Below are positions 1 through 6,470 of a stretch of DNA of 64,000 nt, one piece after another. A program made the position numbers and the translations under genes. The stretch covers positions 1-64,000 of the IMG/VR virus record IMGVR_UViG_3300032304_001987; one strand, given 5' to 3'. The notes beneath the pieces are model-generated. The model was not told the origin of the DNA. It saw only the letters and a list, made by a program, of their open reading frames with translations, and did no database searches. The DNA comes from a virus. The stretch's first letter is position 1. Each line of letters opens with the position of its first letter.

Positions 1-11
1 CAACCATGTAC

Positions 12-89
12 AGTGAGGTGGCAGAGTGGCCCAATGCAAGGGACTGCAAATCCCTAAAACCGTCGGTTCAAATCCGACCCTCACTTCCA
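12..89 (+). tRNA. tRNA-Cys (anticodon GCA)
   Basis: A full cloverleaf can be drawn by eye. The acceptor strands AGTGAGG and CCTCACT pair perfectly, the T arm is GTCGG-TTCAAAT-CCGAC, and the anticodon loop reads CTGCAAA, giving anticodon GCA. CCA is encoded in the DNA. It is the first of four tRNAs packed 2 to 8 bases apart. Confidence 0.95.
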
Positions 90-91
90 AG

Positions 92-168
92 TCCGGAGTA
101 GTTCCAATTGGCAGAACAGCGGTCTCCAAATCCGCGTGTTGGCGGTTCGAATCCGTCCTCCGGTGCCA
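92..168 (+). tRNA. tRNA-Trp (anticodon CCA)
   Basis: The cloverleaf has D stem GTTC/GAAC, anticodon loop CTCCAAA (anticodon CCA), T arm GGCGG-TTCGAAT-CCGTC and an encoded 3' CCA. The outermost acceptor pair is a T-T mismatch and the last anticodon-stem pair is also T-T; the rest pairs well. It starts two bases after the tRNA-Cys CCA end, so the two are probably processed from one transcript. Confidence 0.92.
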
Positions 169-172
169 CACA

Positions 173-247
173 GGTTCCATAGTTTATTGGTTAGAATATC
201 CCCCTGTCACGGGGATGGGGCGAGTTCGATTCTCGCTGGAACCGCCA
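173..247 (+). tRNA. tRNA-Asp (anticodon GTC)
   Basis: Acceptor strands GGTTCCA and TGGAACC pair fully. The anticodon loop CTGTCAC sits on a C/G-rich stem and gives anticodon GTC. The T arm is GCGAG-TTCGATT-CTCGC, and 3' CCA is encoded. Confidence 0.95.
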
Positions 248-255
248 AATGTTAT

Positions 256-329
256 GCGGAGTTAGTATAATGGTATTATGACAGCCTTCCAAGCTGATGA
301 CGAGGGTTCGATTCCCTTACTCCGCTCCA
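256..329 (+). tRNA. tRNA-Gly (anticodon TCC)
   Basis: Acceptor strands GCGGAGT and ACTCCGC pair fully. The anticodon loop is CTTCCAA on stem CAGC/GCTG, giving TCC, which reads GGA/GGG. The T arm is GAGGG-TTCGATT-CCCTT, and 3' CCA is encoded. It is the last of the four-tRNA run. Confidence 0.93.
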
Positions 330-331
330 GA

Positions 332-360
332 TTGACCGGAAATGGACAATCTAGTACAAT
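332..360 (+). promoter_or_regulatory. sigma70-type promoter
   Basis: TTGACC and TACAAT are separated by exactly 17 bases, starting two bases after the tRNA-Gly CCA end and upstream of the phosphoesterase gene. The same -35 hexamer recurs at two other promoters in this window (5230 and 10970). A strong ribosome binding site, AAAGGAGG, lies between this promoter and the ATG at 391. Confidence 0.7.
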
Positions 361-390
361 GCAGTATCAACTCAAAGAAAGGAGGCGACA

Positions 391-1005
391 ATGCCTGGTG
401 TATTTTTAGTCAGCGACACGCACTTTGGTCACACAGGTGTATGTCGTTTCATGCGTAACGATGGTGTGACAAAACTGCGGCCTTGGGACACAGCCGAGGA
501 AATGGATGAGTTCATGGTTCGGGCCTGGAACGAGCGTGTGCGTCCTGGAGATAAGTGCTATCACTTGGGTGATGTGGTTATCAATAGAAAGGCACTCAAG
601 ACCCTGGCACGGCTCAATGGTGACAAGGTCTTGATCCGTGGTAACCACGATATCTTTCCCGATGAGGAATATCGTGAATACTTCCGTGAACTGCGTGCCT
701 ACCATGTCATGAACGGACTTATCCTAAGTCATATTCCTGTACACGAAGCAAGTCTTGGTAGGTTTGGTTGCTCAATACACGGTCACCTTCATGCTAATCG
801 TGTAATGAAACCACGCGGTGTTGATGCTCGCACAGGAGAAATTCTATACAGCGATGAAATAGATCCACGCTACTACAATGTATCAGTAGAACAACTGCCC
901 GACTTTGCTCCGATACTCTTTGAAGATGTATTAAAGAGGATCAAAGAGCAAGGAGGGGAAGTGGGATTTAAAAACGGTAATGGTACCACACAGACGGCCA
1001 TGTAA
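391..1005 (+). CDS. Calcineurin-like metallophosphoesterase
   Basis: This 204-residue protein has the ordered motifs of the binuclear-metal calcineurin-like phosphoesterase fold: SDTHFGH (D9, H11), HLGD (D61), RGNHD (N85, H86), SHIP (H114) and GHLH (H132, H134). Every expected metal ligand is present, so it is probably an active phosphodiesterase or phosphatase; the substrate cannot be read from sequence. The start follows a strong AAAGGAGG site. Small proteins of this family occur in many bacteria and large phages, where nucleic acid or cyclic nucleotide substrates have been proposed. It sits between tRNA genes under its own TTGACC/TACAAT promoter. Confidence 0.9.
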   Translation: MPGVFLVSDTHFGHTGVCRFMRNDGVTKLRPWDTAEEMDEFMVRAWNERVRPGDKCYHLGDVVINRKALKTLARLNGDKVLIRGNHDIFPDEEYREYFRELRAYHVMNGLILSHIPVHEASLGRFGCSIHGHLHANRVMKPRGVDARTGEILYSDEIDPRYYNVSVEQLPDFAPILFEDVLKRIKEQGGEVGFKNGNGTTQTAM

Positions 1006-1011
1006 AGGCAT

Positions 1012-1091
1012 ACCCCGGTGGTGCAATTTTTGGTAGACACACTCTCCTCAGAAGGGAGCTGTTGAAGGTTCGAATCCTTCCCGGGGTACCA
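1012..1091 (+). tRNA. tRNA-Leu (anticodon CAG), short variable arm
   Basis: Acceptor strands ACCCCGG and CCGGGGT pair fully. The anticodon stem CTCTC/GGGAG holds loop CTCAGAA, giving anticodon CAG (Leu, CUG codons). The T arm is GAAGG-TTCGAAT-CCTTC, the discriminator base is A as for Leu tRNAs, and CCA is encoded. The variable region is only CTGTT (5 bases), whereas bacterial Leu tRNAs normally carry a long extra arm. The D stem has one C-A mismatch. The tRNA call is firm, but amino-acid identity rests on the anticodon and discriminator. Confidence 0.85.
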
Positions 1092-1120
1092 TTGACATCC
1101 GCAGTGTTTTGTAGTATAAT
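1092..1120 (+). promoter_or_regulatory. Perfect-consensus sigma70 promoter
   Basis: TTGACA and TATAAT lie exactly 17 bases apart, the full bacterial sigma70 consensus, beginning right after the tRNA-Leu CCA end. It reads toward the omega-like gene, whose ATG is 21 bases past the -10 box and has AAGGAG in front of it. Confidence 0.85.
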
Positions 1121-1141
1121 TGTTGTTTCCAAGGAGACATC

Positions 1142-1363
1142 ATGAGTGTAAGAATTGAAAGCCGTAGCAGTCAAATTGATACCGAACGCTGTGTTGAAAA
1201 TGCCGGCGGCCGTTATGATTTGGTAATTGCAGCAGCACAACGTCTTAGAGAAATGAAACGTCGTGCTAGAGAAACCAACCAGTTTGTGACACCCATTGAT
1301 GTGTTGCTCGAAGCACAAGCAGGGCAGTTAAACATGATAGACTATTTGGCAAAGGTAAAATAA
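1142..1363 (+). CDS. RNA polymerase omega-subunit-like protein
   Basis: The 73-residue product resembles bacterial RpoZ. The stretch CVENAGGRYDLVIAAAQR (about residues 18-35) aligns with the RpoZ core pattern in which N/G-R-[FY]-[DE]-L-V-x-x-A-A-x-R is the hallmark, followed by RLREMKRRA. A V-T-P-I-D-V-x-L-E segment (about 49-57) matches the second conserved RpoZ element. Omega helps fold and hold beta-prime in RNA polymerase. A phage copy could replace or compete with host omega and shift promoter or ppGpp response; that is inference. It has a perfect sigma70 promoter and a strong AAGGAG site, suggesting strong early expression. It is shorter than E. coli RpoZ because it lacks the C-terminal tail. 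Confidence 0.72.
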   Translation: MSVRIESRSSQIDTERCVENAGGRYDLVIAAAQRLREMKRRARETNQFVTPIDVLLEAQAGQLNMIDYLAKVK

Positions 1364-1365
1364 AC

Positions 1366-1524
1366 ATGGCAAAACGTCAAAGTGCAGGTGAACTCAGTCG
1401 AACCATTGCAGGCCAGTGGTCAAAAAGCGAAAAGCGTTCAGCGGCCAGTAGGAGCATTACAGAAGCCAACCGAGCCTCACAGCGTATTCGCAAGGCCTTT
1501 GCTCAGCAACAACGTATAAAATAA
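1366..1524 (+). CDS. Small basic protein of unknown function
   Basis: This short frame of 52 residues begins with ATG two bases after the omega-like stop codon and ends in TAA. The product is rich in Arg, Lys, Ser, Ala and Gln (for example KSEKRSAASRSITEANRAS) with no hydrophobic core segment, as expected for a nucleic-acid-binding or disordered peptide. Tight spacing suggests co-transcription with the omega-like gene. I do not recognise a family. Confidence 0.55.
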   Translation: MAKRQSAGELSRTIAGQWSKSEKRSAASRSITEANRASQRIRKAFAQQQRIK

Positions 1525-1526
1525 CC

Positions 1527-1588
1527 GCACCCATCGTCTATCGGTTAGGACGGGCGGAAGAGGAGTTCGATTCCTCTTGGGTGTACTA
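1527..1588 (+). pseudogene. Degraded tRNA-Glu lacking most of the anticodon arm
   Basis: The 5' half (GCACCCA acceptor, TC, GTCT...GGAC D arm) and the 3' half (T loop TTCGATT, acceptor TGGGTGT) match a bacterial tRNA-Glu layout, and the acceptor pairs perfectly. Between the D arm and T arm only GGGCGGAAG remains, where an intact tRNA would have the whole anticodon stem-loop. The T stem contains an A-C mismatch and the 3' end reads CTA instead of CCA. Together these indicate a decayed tRNA rather than a working one. Confidence 0.75.
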
Positions 1589-1645
1589 AATATTTTTATT
1601 AGTGGTCATGTAAAATAAGTACAGATGTAAAACAAGGAGTAATAC

Positions 1646-1864
1646 ATGGCCAGCAACAAAACAGGACAAAAATCACGCAAGGCAGATCCCATGCGTACCA
1701 AGAATGGCAATCTACGTCTGGGACCACTCAATGTGTCACAGTTGGAAAAACTGCTAACATCAGCTCGTAAAAAGAATCAAGCTAAAATTACACGCAGGAT
1801 TGCAGAACTAAAAGGTCGTCCTGGCTATCGGGCGCCGGCGGTGGCAGAAGCTGTGGCAGAATAA
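1646..1864 (+). CDS. Small lysine/arginine-rich protein, unknown
   Basis: This 72-residue protein is strongly basic over residues 1-60 and ends in an acidic Ala/Val/Glu tail (APAVAEAVAE). It has AAGGAG-type spacing before its ATG (ACAAGGAGTAATAC). The central LGPLNVSQLEKLLTSARKK segment could form a helix. It shares with the next gene the theme of a short N-terminal basic region, a leucine-rich 'LSPTELVQLLD'-like segment and a lysine-rich remainder, so the two may be distant paralogues. No function is recognised. Confidence 0.65.
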   Translation: MASNKTGQKSRKADPMRTKNGNLRLGPLNVSQLEKLLTSARKKNQAKITRRIAELKGRPGYRAPAVAEAVAE

Positions 1865-1871
1865 AGATCAC

Positions 1872-1942
1872 GCCCTTTTAATATAATGGTAATATGCTAG
1901 ATTTGTAATCTTGACATGGGAGTTCGATTCTCTCAAAGGGCA
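1872..1942 (+). tRNA. tRNA-Thr (anticodon TGT)
   Basis: Acceptor strands GCCCTTT and AAAGGGC pair fully. The anticodon loop TTTGTAA gives TGT, and the T arm is GGGAG-TTCGATT-CTCTC with one G-T pair. The 3' end is not followed by encoded CCA (it reads ACCG), unlike the other tRNAs here, so CCA would have to be added by the host. The next coding start lies only 9 bases downstream. Confidence 0.88.
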
Positions 1943-1950
1943 CCGAAGAC

Positions 1951-2235
1951 ATGGCAACTAAAAAGTCCAAACCTGCACAGGCCAAGCCCACCTGGGGAGC
2001 CACACTGAGCCCCACTGAGTTGGTCCAATTGCTGGATCGATTAGATCAAAAACGAAAGGATCGAGAAATGAACAAGATGGCAGAAACACTAGCTCGTGCG
2101 CTGGAAAAGAAACAGGGAAAAACTCATGTGGACGGCAGTGACGTGGCCGCTACTGATACCAAGACCAAGAAGGTAAAAACAGCACCACCCACAGGTAAAA
2201 AACCACCCACCCGTAGTGCTGGTCGAGGCAGATAA
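1951..2235 (+). CDS. Basic hypothetical protein
   Basis: The 94-residue product has a lysine-rich N-terminus, a conserved-looking WGATLSPTELVQLLDRLDQK segment (about residues 15-34) and a long Lys/Thr/Pro-rich tail that is probably disordered. There is no clear Shine-Dalgarno site because the gene begins just after a tRNA, so translation may depend on processing of the tRNA transcript. No family is recognised; the composition suggests nucleic acid contact. Confidence 0.6.
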   Translation: MATKKSKPAQAKPTWGATLSPTELVQLLDRLDQKRKDREMNKMAETLARALEKKQGKTHVDGSDVAATDTKTKKVKTAPPTGKKPPTRSAGRGR

Positions 2236-2240
2236 TTTCT

Positions 2241-2903
2241 ATGTTAATTCAATCCAAAATTGATCAACTGGATTCCATGTACCCATCCATGAGTTTCATG
2301 TTGACCCAAAACTTGGGTTTTGTGTTGCCCGAAGCAGCACGCTGGGGCAGCATATATGGATATAGTTTTGCCAACAGTACCGTGCGCATCGATCAGCAGG
2401 TGTATCAGCTACAGGCTGGACAGTATTTTAGTTTTTTTGCAGGTGCACACTGCCCTGAGATCAGTTGCGAAGGTCTTATATTTGTGGTGCTGCGTCTAGG
2501 CTATAAATGTCAAAATACCACCGGGTGGATTGAGACACAGGGTCGGTTAAGTTACATTAACGGTTGTAGTGACAGCCTGTTGATCTACCCGCCCAGGCAA
2601 GGCGACCCCAGTTTAAATTTATTGTATTTTCCGCCTGGCATAGAACAAACTCAACATTTGCATCCCAGCATTAGAATGGGATGCGTGATTGCAGGACACG
2701 GAATCAGTGATGTATGGAACAATGGTTGCGAACAAGCTCAGCTGTTGCGTTCAGGTATGAACTTTTGTCTTGAACAAAACGAACTACACCGATTCAGAAC
2801 CACAGACTCCAGCATGACCGTGATTGCTTGGCATCCAGATGGGGACTGGGGTCCTACAGACCATGATCACACCATGCTGAATCGCACCTATATCAAAAAA
2901 TAA
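2241..2903 (+). CDS. Cupin-fold protein (probably two cupin halves)
   Basis: The 220-residue protein reads as a double-stranded beta-helix. A first half around residues 45-90 includes QLQAGQYFSFFAGAH; a second half around 125-200 has a PPG..Q..HLHPSIRMGCVIAG motif typical of a cupin metal site (H139, H141) followed by an L-x-x-G-x-x-F-x-L and ELHRF element (H183). Cupins serve as isomerases, dioxygenases, epimerases or sensors, so the reaction cannot be named. It starts five bases after the preceding gene and opens an AT-richer, Gln/Asn-rich three-gene block (to about 4,660) that looks acquired compared with its basic neighbours. Confidence 0.65.
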   Translation: MLIQSKIDQLDSMYPSMSFMLTQNLGFVLPEAARWGSIYGYSFANSTVRIDQQVYQLQAGQYFSFFAGAHCPEISCEGLIFVVLRLGYKCQNTTGWIETQGRLSYINGCSDSLLIYPPRQGDPSLNLLYFPPGIEQTQHLHPSIRMGCVIAGHGISDVWNNGCEQAQLLRSGMNFCLEQNELHRFRTTDSSMTVIAWHPDGDWGPTDHDHTMLNRTYIKK

Positions 2904-2912
2904 CTACCAAAC

Positions 2913-3545
2913 ATGGTTTCTCAGAAATATCAGCACTACTGTAATGGCCCCTATGCATTGGTGGACAGTTATTATCGCGGTATCTGGTTGACCTTGCACG
3001 ACGAAAATCTGGCTCACAGCATACGGAAAGTGTTTATATCAAAAATACCTTTTTTGGTATTTGATCTCACAAGTTTTGCCAATTTTGATTCCAATCAAAA
3101 CACAGTAGACAGTGATGTGTGCTTTGAATGGCAAATACCAGCAACTAATAATCATTATTTTATTTCTCCCAATCTTTACGACAAATTGTTTGAACGCACA
3201 TTAACTCAAAAAGATTACACCAATCAAAGAAATTTGATAAATCTTCCAGATAATTCTCCACTCAGTGACCCTTTGCGACAAGATCTGCAGAATCAGTTGT
3301 TTTTTTACAAAGAACTAACACAATGTTTTCAGGCCCTGGCATTGTTGCTGACGCAACAACAAGAAATCAAATATCAAAAAGATCAACAACCTTTTGTTGA
3401 TCGTGTGAGAGAAATTTTTCAAGTGGAACTAACTACTCAGGACATAGAACAACAATTACAAAAAATGTGCTGGGAGTGTTTGGAAAATCATGGACAATAT
3501 TCTGTTGTGTTATTGAACATGCTGGGCGCAAATCTTTATGAGTAA
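2913..3545 (+). CDS. Unknown protein of the cupin/PP-loop block
   Basis: The 210-residue product is rich in Gln, Asn and Phe, has no signal peptide or membrane segment, and ends with helical Gln-rich stretches (LLLTQQQEIKYQKDQQPF). It overlaps the next gene by 8 bases and follows the cupin gene by 9, so the three are probably one operon. I recognise no family. Its context between a cupin and an ATP-pyrophosphatase-type enzyme suggests a role in the same small-molecule or glycan step, but that is only inference. Confidence 0.6.
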   Translation: MVSQKYQHYCNGPYALVDSYYRGIWLTLHDENLAHSIRKVFISKIPFLVFDLTSFANFDSNQNTVDSDVCFEWQIPATNNHYFISPNLYDKLFERTLTQKDYTNQRNLINLPDNSPLSDPLRQDLQNQLFFYKELTQCFQALALLLTQQQEIKYQKDQQPFVDRVREIFQVELTTQDIEQQLQKMCWECLENHGQYSVVLLNMLGANLYE

Positions 3546-4659
3546 ATTAATTTATTTTTCTGTACCATTGGTGGCAGGCTTTGATCAACATGTGTTGGAC
3601 AAACAATACAAATATCATCACTGGTTTGAAATGAAAAATATTTTAGAATGGCCAGTACACATTACTTCCAGAATCAATACCCTGGACACACCCTGGCCCT
3701 TGGCTTCTAGTGTTTGTGCCATGCCTCAGATTACCAGCAACGAATTGAACTTTGGCAAGGTCATAGAATACATTGCTGATGAATTTTGTAAGAGAATTAA
3801 TCAGTCTGATCAAACTCCATATATTTGTTGGAGTGGCGGAATCGACAGCACTAGCATTCTGGTAAGTTTACTAAAAGTGGCCAATACAGAATTTTTAAAA
3901 AAATTAGTGGTACTCCACGACCAAAGCTCCATACAAGAAAATGCTTATTTTTATCACAAGTTTATAGATAAAAAAATTCGTACAGAACCGCTGGATACAT
4001 TTTCAATCACGGCCGACAACTACAAACAGATTGTTTTGCTAGACGGTGAAGCTGGAAATCAATGCCTGGGCTGGAGATCTATTAATGTTCTTGCTTATCA
4101 CCGAGAGTTTGATCTCCTGGCGCAACCCTGGCGAAATATCCAAGATTTTAACAGTATTCTTCCCGGATGCACAGAATTTGCCAGACAGATGATTTGCGAT
4201 TCCATACCACACGCACCAATCAGCATAGATTCAGTTTATGATTTTTTATGGTGGACCAATTTTAATTTTAAATTTGATGACGTATTGTTGAGAAAAGCTC
4301 ACAGTTATACACAAAATTTAAACGCCGATCAATGCCAATATTTTTGGAAAAACAATCTCAATAGATTTTATGCTCATCCGCTCATGCAACAATGGAGCAT
4401 GCTCAGTAAAGATTTGCGTAGAGAAAAAACTAAAATTTTAGGCAAGTATCATGCCAAAGAGTATATCTACAATTTTGATCACAATGAATTATGGTATGTG
4501 AATAAAAAAGAAGAATCATCAGATAGTCAGTTATTTTATGAATCACGTTTTATGTTGGATGGTGCTGTGATATTTGCCATAGATCAAGACTGGAACAAGT
4601 ACAGTCTGACTGATGTTGAGTCTCGTCAGAAATTAGGTAAAATTTTACAAAGATCCTGA
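3538..4659 (+). CDS. PP-loop (asparagine-synthase/AANH-type) ATP pyrophosphatase
   Basis: The 373-residue protein contains ICWSGGIDSTSIL at about residues 96-108, the SGGxDS PP-loop that binds ATP pyrophosphate in asparagine synthase, NAD synthase, GMP synthase and related amide- or thiol-forming enzymes. There is no N-terminal Cys for a glutaminase domain, so it is not a complete asparagine synthase. The N-terminal 90 residues are unassigned, as is the C-terminal half. Such enzymes activate a carboxylate or carbonyl by adenylation, then attach an amine. A second PP-loop protein is encoded at 9.7-10.6 kb and both are AT-rich, which suggests a common origin. Confidence 0.75.
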   Translation: MSKLIYFSVPLVAGFDQHVLDKQYKYHHWFEMKNILEWPVHITSRINTLDTPWPLASSVCAMPQITSNELNFGKVIEYIADEFCKRINQSDQTPYICWSGGIDSTSILVSLLKVANTEFLKKLVVLHDQSSIQENAYFYHKFIDKKIRTEPLDTFSITADNYKQIVLLDGEAGNQCLGWRSINVLAYHREFDLLAQPWRNIQDFNSILPGCTEFARQMICDSIPHAPISIDSVYDFLWWTNFNFKFDDVLLRKAHSYTQNLNADQCQYFWKNNLNRFYAHPLMQQWSMLSKDLRREKTKILGKYHAKEYIYNFDHNELWYVNKKEESSDSQLFYESRFMLDGAVIFAIDQDWNKYSLTDVESRQKLGKILQRS

Positions 4660-4682
4660 TCACTGCTAGAGTTATTCACAGC

Positions 4683-4766
4683 GTGGAAAACAAAACCCGA
4701 GCAAGAGTGAGTCTACAGTTGGGATTTAGACAAGACAGTAACTGGGTCAAGCACATGTTTGTTTAA
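4683..4766 (+). pseudogene. Possible C-terminal fragment of an acetyltransferase-like gene
   Basis: A short frame with possible GTG start encodes 27 residues, VENKTRARVSLQLGFRQDSN and onward. The N-x-x-x-x-x-x-x-x-L-G-F-R pattern recalls the C-terminal end of GNAT acetyltransferases (N...A...Y...LGF). The open frame can be followed upstream to about 4,656 without a stop but has no good start, and it lies between the PP-loop gene and the next promoter. It may be a decayed gene end or a chance peptide. Confidence 0.25.
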
Positions 4767-4787
4767 AAAACAGTTGGTCCAGTTATG

Positions 4788-4817
4788 TTGATTATTTTTG
4801 GCTAAATACAGTACAAT
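4788..4817 (+). promoter_or_regulatory. Putative promoter upstream of the 109-residue gene
   Basis: TTGATT and TACAAT are 18 bases apart, with the ATG 39 bases after the -10 box and AAAAAGGAA just before it. The spacer also contains CTAAATACA, which resembles a T4-type late box (TATAAATA); I cannot tell which, if either, is used. Confidence 0.45.
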
Positions 4818-4855
4818 TAGTTTAGGATTACCCACATTTTTAAAAAGGAATTGCC

Positions 4856-5185
4856 ATGGCAACAAACATTATTAGTAGATATCAAAAAATTGGTGCCGTA
4901 TTTCCCACAGCAGAAGAAGCTTTGGCCAATAAAAAGTCTATGGAAACACCAGAATTGCGTGAATCCATCGACGCCTGCACACAGTCTATGTTAAATGCGG
5001 GAATTTTACTTGGCCCATACACCTTCACTTGGGATCCTGTGGAATGCATTTTGGGCATTGTCAAACCTGTGAGCACTTATCAAGCCTATTATGACAACAA
5101 AACATTTGATGGCGCAACCGTTGTGGCCCAAGCCGCTCAAGCAGGATGGACATATCTGGGTGACGGGCAGATTCCTATAGAATAG
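4856..5185 (+). CDS. Hypothetical protein, 109 residues
   Basis: The soluble-looking product begins MATNIISRYQKIGAVFPTAE and has no recognisable motif. It contains a single transcription unit between a putative promoter and a small inverted repeat (5213-5229, CCTGGC/GCCAGG). Its composition is balanced and phage-like, unlike the AT-rich block before it. The AAAAAGGAA site and ATG spacing support this start. Function is unknown; a minor virion or takeover protein would both be possible. Confidence 0.6.
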   Translation: MATNIISRYQKIGAVFPTAEEALANKKSMETPELRESIDACTQSMLNAGILLGPYTFTWDPVECILGIVKPVSTYQAYYDNKTFDGATVVAQAAQAGWTYLGDGQIPIE

Positions 5186-5229
5186 CATTCTATATTTTAC
5201 AACCCAAAACAGCCTGGCAAATCGCCAGG

Positions 5230-5258
5230 TTGACCATTAATTGTCTTTTTTGTATAAT
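5230..5258 (+). promoter_or_regulatory. sigma70-type promoter of the MoxR gene
   Basis: TTGACC-N17-TATAAT, with a T-rich run and TG directly before the -10 box. The core closely matches the promoter of the VWA partner gene at 10,970, including the CTTTTTTG before the -10. A 6-bp inverted repeat ends one base before the -35 box and could be an operator or the upstream terminator stem. The message would have a leader of about 45 bases with AAGGA before the ATG. Confidence 0.8.
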
Positions 5259-5308
5259 AGCTGTATAGTAGTAAATTTCGTTAACTTTATACAAACAAGG
5301 ACACAGCC

Positions 5309-6394
5309 ATGTCAGATACAAGAACCGTAACATCGGTGCAGGCTCGCAAGAGTCTACTCAAAGCATTCAGCAAAAAACGCCCACTCTTTTTGTGGGGTCC
5401 TCCGGGCATTGGTAAGAGTGAGTTGGTAGCCGATATTGCCCAAGAACTTGGTGGCTACATGATCGATCTCCGACTTGGTCAGATGGAGCCCACTGATATT
5501 CGTGGTATTCCTTTCTACAATAAAGATTCGGGCAAAATGGACTGGGCCGAACCAGTGGACTTGCCAACCGCGGAGTTTGCCCGACAGTATCCCATCGTGG
5601 TGTTATTCTTGGACGAGATGAATAGTGCCGCACCGTCGGTACAGGCCGCGGCCTATCAGTTGATCTTGAATCGCCGTAGTGGCAAATACTTCCTGCCCGA
5701 CAATGTGGTCATGGTGGCTGCAGGTAACAGAGAAAGCGACAAAGGTGTCACATACAGAATGCCTACTCCGTTGGCCAATCGTTTCATACACCAAGAAATG
5801 CGTGTGGACTTTGCTTCGTATCAAGAGTGGGCAGTCAACAACCACATCCACAAAGACGTGGTAGGTTACTTGAGTTTTGCCAAGCAAGATCTCTATGACT
5901 TTGATCCTAAATCAGCGTCACGTGCCTTTGCAACACCACGTTCATGGACATTTGTCAGTCAGATCCTAGAGGATGAAGACGGCGACGATGACACTGTCAT
6001 GAACTTGATCGCAGGTACTGTAGGCGAAGGACTTGCTGTGAAGTTCATGGCGCATCGCAAGATCGCTGGTAGAATGCCTAAGCCCGAAGATATCTTGAGT
6101 GGTAAGGTCAAGGATCTTGATGTCAAAGAAGTCAGTGCCATGTATAGCTTGGTAATCAGCATGTGCTACGAGCTCAAAGGCGCCATCGAGAAGAAGGTTG
6201 CCGACAAAGAGTTCCATGCCATGGCCGATAACTTCTTTGCCTACATGATGAAGAACTTTGAGACTGAACTGGTTGTGATGGGAGCTCGCATAGCACTCAC
6301 GACATATAATCTGCCATTCCAGCCTACCAAGCTCAAGAACTTTGATGAGTTCCATCAACGCTACGGCAAGTATATCTTGCAAGCTTCGGCCTAG
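5309..6394 (+). CDS. MoxR-type AAA+ ATPase
   Basis: The 361-residue protein has Walker A GPPGIGKS (residues 30-37), Walker B VVLFLDE (97-103) followed by N-x-A, and the LRLGQMEPTDIRGIP segment typical of MoxR ATPases (about 54-68). A sensor-1-like MVAAGN is also present. MoxR proteins are chaperone-like ATPases that act with a VWA-domain partner to insert cofactors or remodel complexes. The likely partner is the metallopeptidase/VWA gene at 11.0-12.3 kb, which has an almost identical promoter. This gene appears to be a single-gene transcription unit followed by a long inverted repeat. Confidence 0.88.
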   Translation: MSDTRTVTSVQARKSLLKAFSKKRPLFLWGPPGIGKSELVADIAQELGGYMIDLRLGQMEPTDIRGIPFYNKDSGKMDWAEPVDLPTAEFARQYPIVVLFLDEMNSAAPSVQAAAYQLILNRRSGKYFLPDNVVMVAAGNRESDKGVTYRMPTPLANRFIHQEMRVDFASYQEWAVNNHIHKDVVGYLSFAKQDLYDFDPKSASRAFATPRSWTFVSQILEDEDGDDDTVMNLIAGTVGEGLAVKFMAHRKIAGRMPKPEDILSGKVKDLDVKEVSAMYSLVISMCYELKGAIEKKVADKEFHAMADNFFAYMMKNFETELVVMGARIALTTYNLPFQPTKLKNFDEFHQRYGKYILQASA

Positions 6395-6447
6395 CGATAG
6401 GCCCGGAAGGCTGTGGTCATCACAGGCTGTGTCCATCACAGCCTTCC
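6388..6447 (+). terminator. Paired inverted repeats after the MoxR gene
   Basis: Two stem-loops follow each other. GGCCTA-GCGA-TAGGCC overlaps the stop codon, and GGAAGGCTGTG pairs with CACAGCCTTCC (6405-6415 with 6437-6447) around a 21-base loop. The second is followed by ACCTTTTAAAG, a poor U-tract. It may be a weak terminator or an RNA-stabilising structure, and it separates the MoxR gene from the next operon. Confidence 0.5.
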
Positions 6448-6470
6448 ACCTTTTAAAGAATTAACCGGTA

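Noticed and set aside
26-265. Open frame across the tRNA cluster
   Set aside because: It runs through the tRNA-Cys, Trp and Asp genes; the tRNA folds explain the sequence fully.
1527-1588. Phage attachment site in a tRNA end
   Set aside because: No integrase or repeat of this segment is visible; loss of the anticodon arm fits simple decay.
3538-4659. Complete asparagine synthase
   Set aside because: There is no N-terminal catalytic Cys or glutaminase domain; only the PP-loop is recognisable.
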